From: Edolisoma coerulescens
Lineage: Eukaryota > Chordata > Aves > Passeriformes > Campephagidae
Reading direction: 5' to 3'
Assembly: GCA_013397115.1 (NCBI GenBank)
Contig: VWZW01006824.1
Span: 964,833 to 1,028,832, forward strand
DNA length: 64,000 bases
Below are positions 58,762-64,000 of this stretch, in pieces. The position numbers and the translations under genes were made by a program. The notes below the pieces were generated by a model that saw nothing but the letters and a program-made list of their open reading frames with translations, ran no database searches and was not told the DNA's origin. Position 1 is the first letter of the stretch. Every line of letters begins with the position of its first letter.

Positions 58762-59250
58762 CTGTTGGGCCGGGGACGGCGAGAGAAGAAACACGCGAAG
58801 TCCAAGGCTCAGGGATAAAAGGAAAACTTGAATAATTTTCTAAAGGCTTTTATATGTTAGTTCGCAGAAGTGTGTTAAATGGCATAAGGTAATTGGTCTT
58901 TTGGCTATCCACCCCTTGAGGGGATTGGCCAAATTCTAAGACACTCATTTCTAAATATTTTCTAGTTAGAATCATAACAATACTGCAAAACAACCTGCAG
59001 GTACAAGAAGTTTACAAAACCGTAGCATAGTTTGAGATAGCTTGTATGAGAAAGACAGAACTCTCACAAAATGCTGCAGAGGGCTGAAGAAATCCCCTGC
59101 TGAAGCCTTTTCAGTATCCATAGAGAGATGCTTCTGTTTTCTCCTTCTGGGAACATTACAGGGATTTGCTCCCTGGCTGTTATTAAGGCTACAGCTTGTG
59201 ATGGGTTTAGTCTAAGCCCTGGTAGGATAAGTAATACCAATAACAGCAAT
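58762..59250 (-). mobile_element. LTR-like segment (antisense), right border unclear
   Basis: On the minus strand two CCAAT boxes (58924-58928 and 58892-58896) precede a TATAAAAG (58847-58854), followed by sequence running to CCCGGCCCAACA at 58762. That order fits an LTR U3-R-U5 ending in CA. I cannot find the other terminus or a target-site duplication, so the right limit is a guess. It could instead be an unrelated promoter-like stretch. Confidence 0.35.
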
Positions 59251-62200
59251 CAATAAAATGGGTTTCTGACACTGTAGTTCCCTAAATGTTAAACCAGAAT
59301 ATAATGTACCCATCTGTGCAGTAAAAATGCTATTACATATTTAAATATCACATATTTACAGCCAAAGGTTGACATCAGTACAAATTATAGCTCTGTAAAG
59401 TACACCAGAAAACCAGTCCTGGGACTTCAGACTCCAAACACGAAGGCAATCCCCAATTAAAATCAAGACATGTCAACAGCTGAAAACCCATACCACAGAG
59501 GGCTCCAAATTTCATAATCCTAATTTATTGCCTCTAACCCTGATCTTACGTACTCTAATCCTATCTCTCCAATCCCCAGATAATGTATGTATTGCTGTGC
59601 TGAATTGTTAAATCCAATCTTCCTTAGAGGCAGAGGTTAGTCCCTCTATAAAAGTAAAATACATGGCTGTGGGTCATGTCTGCTGACATTTTTTGGGCTG
59701 TAGAAGACTAACTATTGACTCTAGCCCACATCCTTAGGCTAACCTCAGTAATAAGGCCAATCCCTACAGTAACATGTGAAGCAACTGAAACACACAAATC
59801 TCTGAAAATTTAGACCGAAATTGAAATATCTAAATTGAACTTTAATGAAATACACTGAAATGCTATTACTAAGCATATACTGAATGTTAGCTATAAATCT
59901 TATTATAGTGAAGACCCCAGACTGAGTTTTACTGTGGAGATCAATTCCTGTGATAACACAGAAGGTAAGACCTTTGTCAGTCCTCAGCCCTCTTTTTAAC
60001 CTCTTAGTGCCAGAGCTCCAACACCAGAAACCCTGACTGTGAGCCTAAATAAATGCTTAGTAATATCAGTATATTGATCAATCCCTACAGTGAATGAGAG
60101 CAGAAGGGCCATGCCAGGGACCTCCCTAAAACTGGACACCACAGAGTTGAATCACTGACTTATAATCTAACTTTAATTCAAACCATAAAATTAATTTGAA
60201 GTCTAGAAGGGGTATGAATAACTTAAACAGAAAAGCTGCTAGCCCTCTTTTAACTCCTTGGGCTTTTAAAATCCACTGAAGCTCATCTTTCCAAAGCTCG
60301 ACCCTGACCCCAAACTCCAGCATAGTCACCCCTCAGGAAGGATATGGGGACTAGTTCAGATCCCCAGCCCTAATAGCTGTGAGTGCTGGCAGTCCATGCT
60401 GTGAAGGAGAACTGTCTAGGAGAGGTAAGGAACTCCTTGCCAGAAGGGAGCTCCTACCACCCATGCTGGTGCCCTTGAGAAACAGGTAATAACATGGACT
60501 GTCAGTTCTAGATTTCTAAAACCTAATACTCAGTTCTAACCCCAGACTTAATTATAGGCAAACAGAAGCCAATGCCTAGACATTTCCTGATATATTATAA
60601 AGATATTTGGATAACTACAGCTTGGGTTTTTTTTAAATTTTATTTTCCCTCATCAGATCAGGTCAAGAATACTACCTTTGCTGCAGATCATTCCCACTTC
60701 AGATCAGTACTCTGATATAACATAGCCTTGCTGAATAATTTACATATTTGCCATTGTTTCATTTGTAGACAGAAAATTCCTGTTATATTTGAAGTACAAA
60801 CTCAGAGCTGCTGAGCCTCAGTGCCCTGCTTGGAGCTGCTGGAATCATGCTGTGCTTGTGCAACTCTTGCAGGAGGTCTGAGAAGAAAACTGATTTTTTT
60901 AGAGGCAGAGTTCGTGTTGAAAGCCCTAAAAGGGAATACAGCAATTTCAAAGGTCATTGAAACTGAAGGGGAAATGAACATTTTCTCGTGTTTTAAATAC
61001 CTTTACCTCTGCCAAAGAAAAGGGCATTTATCATGCTGAGACAACTCACTCTGCCAAACACCCAGGCAACCCTTGTTCACTGTAGGTGTCTTTTAAACAA
61101 CAGAATCTGAATAGACAGAAGGACTGAACATTTCAGAGGAATAATTCAGATTCTTTTAAAACAATGTTTACAGCAAGAAAGAAAGCAGGTTCCACAAGCC
61201 TCTGGCAGCTTTAACCAAAGCTTTCTCCACTATCATTAATATACAGTATTCAATAGTGCCAGGAGAGTTTTTTGCACAGGAGCTTGTTATTTGACCTTTG
61301 AGACCTTCCTGTTGAATGTACATCAGAAGTTACTATTCTGTTCTCACTCTGAAGCCAAGCAACAACAGAAAAGTTCTGAAAAAGAAAAAAAAAACCCCTC
61401 TTCTCAGAGCAGTATACATTAAAATCTACTCACCACTCTTCTGTACAATTATGCTGATCCAGGAAGATTTCCCTCCTTGCATATACACATTCAAACAGAT
61501 CATTTTTGCTTGAGTACATAAGAAGTGAAAGCTTTGAAAATATGTTAAAAGAATTATTTATAGTAGCCTGAGTGTGATGTCTAAGAAAGATGATTCTTCA
61601 TGTTACAAGAAAATTACTTCATACCAAGTCTGAAAAACTCTGTCTGACACCTTCCCACTGCTCTTTTACTAAACTGAGGGTGTTATTTGCCAGCCATATG
61701 AAAAGGGATGACTGTTTCTGGGAGCCTCTATTAACTATCCTAAAGGGGTAATGACATAACTGAACTGAAAGAATTGTCTGCATCTTTCAGTCCCAAGATC
61801 CCCAGGAGCCAGTGCTAATTCAGCTCCTACTGAGCTGAATTGAACTGAGTTGAACTGACAATTCTGGTTTAACTGATAAACATAATTTCTTACATTACAG
61901 ACAGACATACCTAACTTCTTGCTCTCCTACATTTACCTTTCTCAGGTTAATTTTCTTCATTCTTCTTATCCTGGGCCATTCTTCACATCAATCAAATGTT
62001 GCTTGACTTCTTTTCTTCCTATAGTTAAATCTCTTGTTTTCTTGCAGCTATGATTCAGTAGTATTAGTCCATACACTATATGAATAAAAAAGAACAAAAA
62101 ATATGAAATACATTTCATTTTTTGAGACACTTTTTATGAAAGAGTACTCACTTTTATCAGCTGTTTGTATTCAAAGCTATAACCATTTCACTACTCCCAG

Positions 62201-64000
62201 GTTCAGAGAGGAATAATTCCTGTAGCAGGGAAGAAAAAGAAGTTGAATATTTCTTATTTAATGAGGTCCTGTTCTGCCAGATATTCCCCAAAAGATTTTT
62301 CCCAGTAATTTTCTGCCACTAAGAGTCTGCCCTGTTGTATGAATCAGAGCACAGAGTCCACATAAAATGATATTCCAGTCTAGCACAAATAAATACATAC
62401 TCTAGCTTTGGGATAAAAACCTTTAAAATTATTTTAGGGAAACTTGTGAGGACCCACTGAGAAATATTATGACAGCTATAAAGTGATGTTCTTATGGCCA
62501 AGGCTCCACAGAAGTCCAGTTACATCCATAGATGGAACCAGCCAGCAAATCTGCTTCTCCTCCTCCTGCTCTTCAAGATGTTCAGTAGTGTCTGGAGCTA
62601 TACTGAATTTAAAGGCTCTTCTGGAATAAAAAGATTTCTGCTACTGATACTGGTAGTACTATAAAAATAACACAAACCTGTGGATTCCATCCCTCTTCAA
62701 CCCATCATTATGGGCTCAGCTGGGATGTCTGTGAGGACAAATACAGTTTCTAAGTCATATTTTCCTCTCTACTTCTTACTTTTAAAAAAATTTCTCACCT
62801 TTTTCAGAATTGGAAATACAATGAATCTGTATTTACATCAGCTGGATGATGGATGCAGGCATTTTGAGCCTTGGTACAGCAGAATTCATTGTAGTACTAC
62901 TGCTACTCGTAAACCACAGAAAAACAAGGGTATTAATACTGTCTTAAAAGACAGAGGTGCTTTTTCAAATTAACTTTTTTTTTCCTTTTTTTTTTTCTTC
63001 ACAGTCAGACAAAATATGCCAGTGAAAGGCAGCCAGTTGTGCATGGAAGAAAGTGACAGATTATAGAAGGCAAGACAAGGAAGCAGCTTTGATCAATTAT
63101 CAGTTGTCCCAGAATTGTAATCCCAGGCCCTTCCCAGATGAAAGCTTCTACCTCCTCTACACCATTCTCCTTCCTTGCCCCCCCCAAAACCACAACCTGA
63201 AAGTCTGTCAGTCCTTCCTGCCAGACCAAAAGTTTTCTGTGATTCTTCATAATTTTTCTTAGTAACTCTAGTGAGACGTCCAGCACTGTCATTTAACTTG
63301 CAATTACATTCCTTCTACGATTCCTTTTATGTTAAAAGTGAAATAAGGGTTCACTAATCAGTGAATATTTACAGGCCAACACTGCTCCAAATACCTTTTC
63401 CCTTTCCTCTTGCTCAGCTCAGTTTCTCTGTATCACTTCTGCTGGGATCCCCCAGCAGCTCTTCCTGAGTCCTCACAGGGACTCAGAGCATCCAAGGTAA
63501 CTTAGTGTTCATCTGAAAAGCACAGGATATTTTGAAGATCCTGATGGCTTTACAAAAGGGGATCAATGCTGGGACTGAAAAAGCAGTAAGGCTTCTGTCA
63601 AACCAGGCCCAGATCATCCCAACAACTGTTGTCTGGGATTTCACTGACTTATGTTTTCCATGTGATCCCAGTGGATATGATCACATCCCCAAACCACTAT
63701 CATAAATGTGACTGACTGATGAGCTTGTGGAAAAGCCAAGGCCTGAAAAGGCACTGCCGGGTCACGGGCATCAGCATTAAGAATCTGTTCATCCAGAAAT
63801 AAAAAATAGCAGCAATAGTGCTGTAACTGGGATCATCTCAGTACATAAACAAGGCAGTTTGTAAGGAAAGGCTTTTTTTTTTTACCTCTATTTTTTAAAA
63901 AAATGCATTCTACTAGTGAAGTTGGATGTACAGATAAGATTTTGGATACGCATGCCAAGGTTTGATGAAGGGTTTACGTTGCCTGAAAGCCTTGCCAAAT
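59251..64000. other. Intergenic DNA, last part
   Basis: No gene, RNA or CR1 recognised. T-rich runs at 62974-63000. Gene order in other vertebrates would place PRG4 further downstream, but no part of it is recognisable here. Confidence 0.65.

Noticed and set aside
45472..63300. Many open frames of 60-150 codons downstream of HMCN1
   Set aside because: None has a recognisable domain, a good splice context or a neighbouring exon partner; frames of this size are expected by chance.
1..64000. CRISPR arrays, operons, tRNA or rRNA genes
   Set aside because: This is vertebrate DNA; the only regular arrays are the intronic minisatellites, and no cloverleaf or rRNA sequence was seen.

Overview
The window is a piece of a bird genome. 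The evidence is about fifteen CR1 LINE fragments of avian type, short intron-rich gene structure, GC-rich minisatellites, and a vertebrate-type gene of 51 visible exons. The CR1 and LTR flavour suggests a neoavian, probably songbird, lineage, but that is an inference. A run of 25 N (27615-27639) and two single N (9890, 42955) show this is draft assembly.

Positions 202-44061 (+ strand) hold the 3' half of one gene, hemicentin-1 (HMCN1), a very large secreted extracellular-matrix protein. I could join 51 coding exons in one open reading frame of about 2,745 codons with consistent intron phases. In order they encode 18 I-set immunoglobulin domains (202-24482), six thrombospondin type-1 repeats each on an exon of exactly 171 nt (24983-29005), a nidogen-type G2F beta-barrel (29226-31147), eight EGF modules, mostly calcium-binding (33405-42459), and a fibulin-type C-terminal module ending at TGA 44059-44061. 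A 3'UTR of about 950 nt ends at an AATAAA at 44991-44996. The 5' half of the gene (VWA domain and the earlier Ig domains) lies upstream of the window. Six TSP1 repeats followed by G2F, EGF and fibulin modules favour HMCN1 over HMCN2.

The introns carry CR1 copies (mostly antisense), a 34-bp minisatellite that includes a perfect copy of a 3' splice site, a 40-bp minisatellite just before the third TSP1 exon, and an antisense LTR fragment that ends at an unresolved base. One intron is GC-AG.

From about 45020 to 64000 I see no credible gene. The stretch is AT-rich intergenic DNA with homopolymer runs, a short tandem duplication and one LTR-like segment near 58.8-59.2 kb. Nothing in the window looks like a new multi-gene system. 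The most notable points are splice-site oddities, the exon-phase mosaic, a furin-like motif in the EGF-6 linker, and sharp GC contrasts between neighbouring exons.
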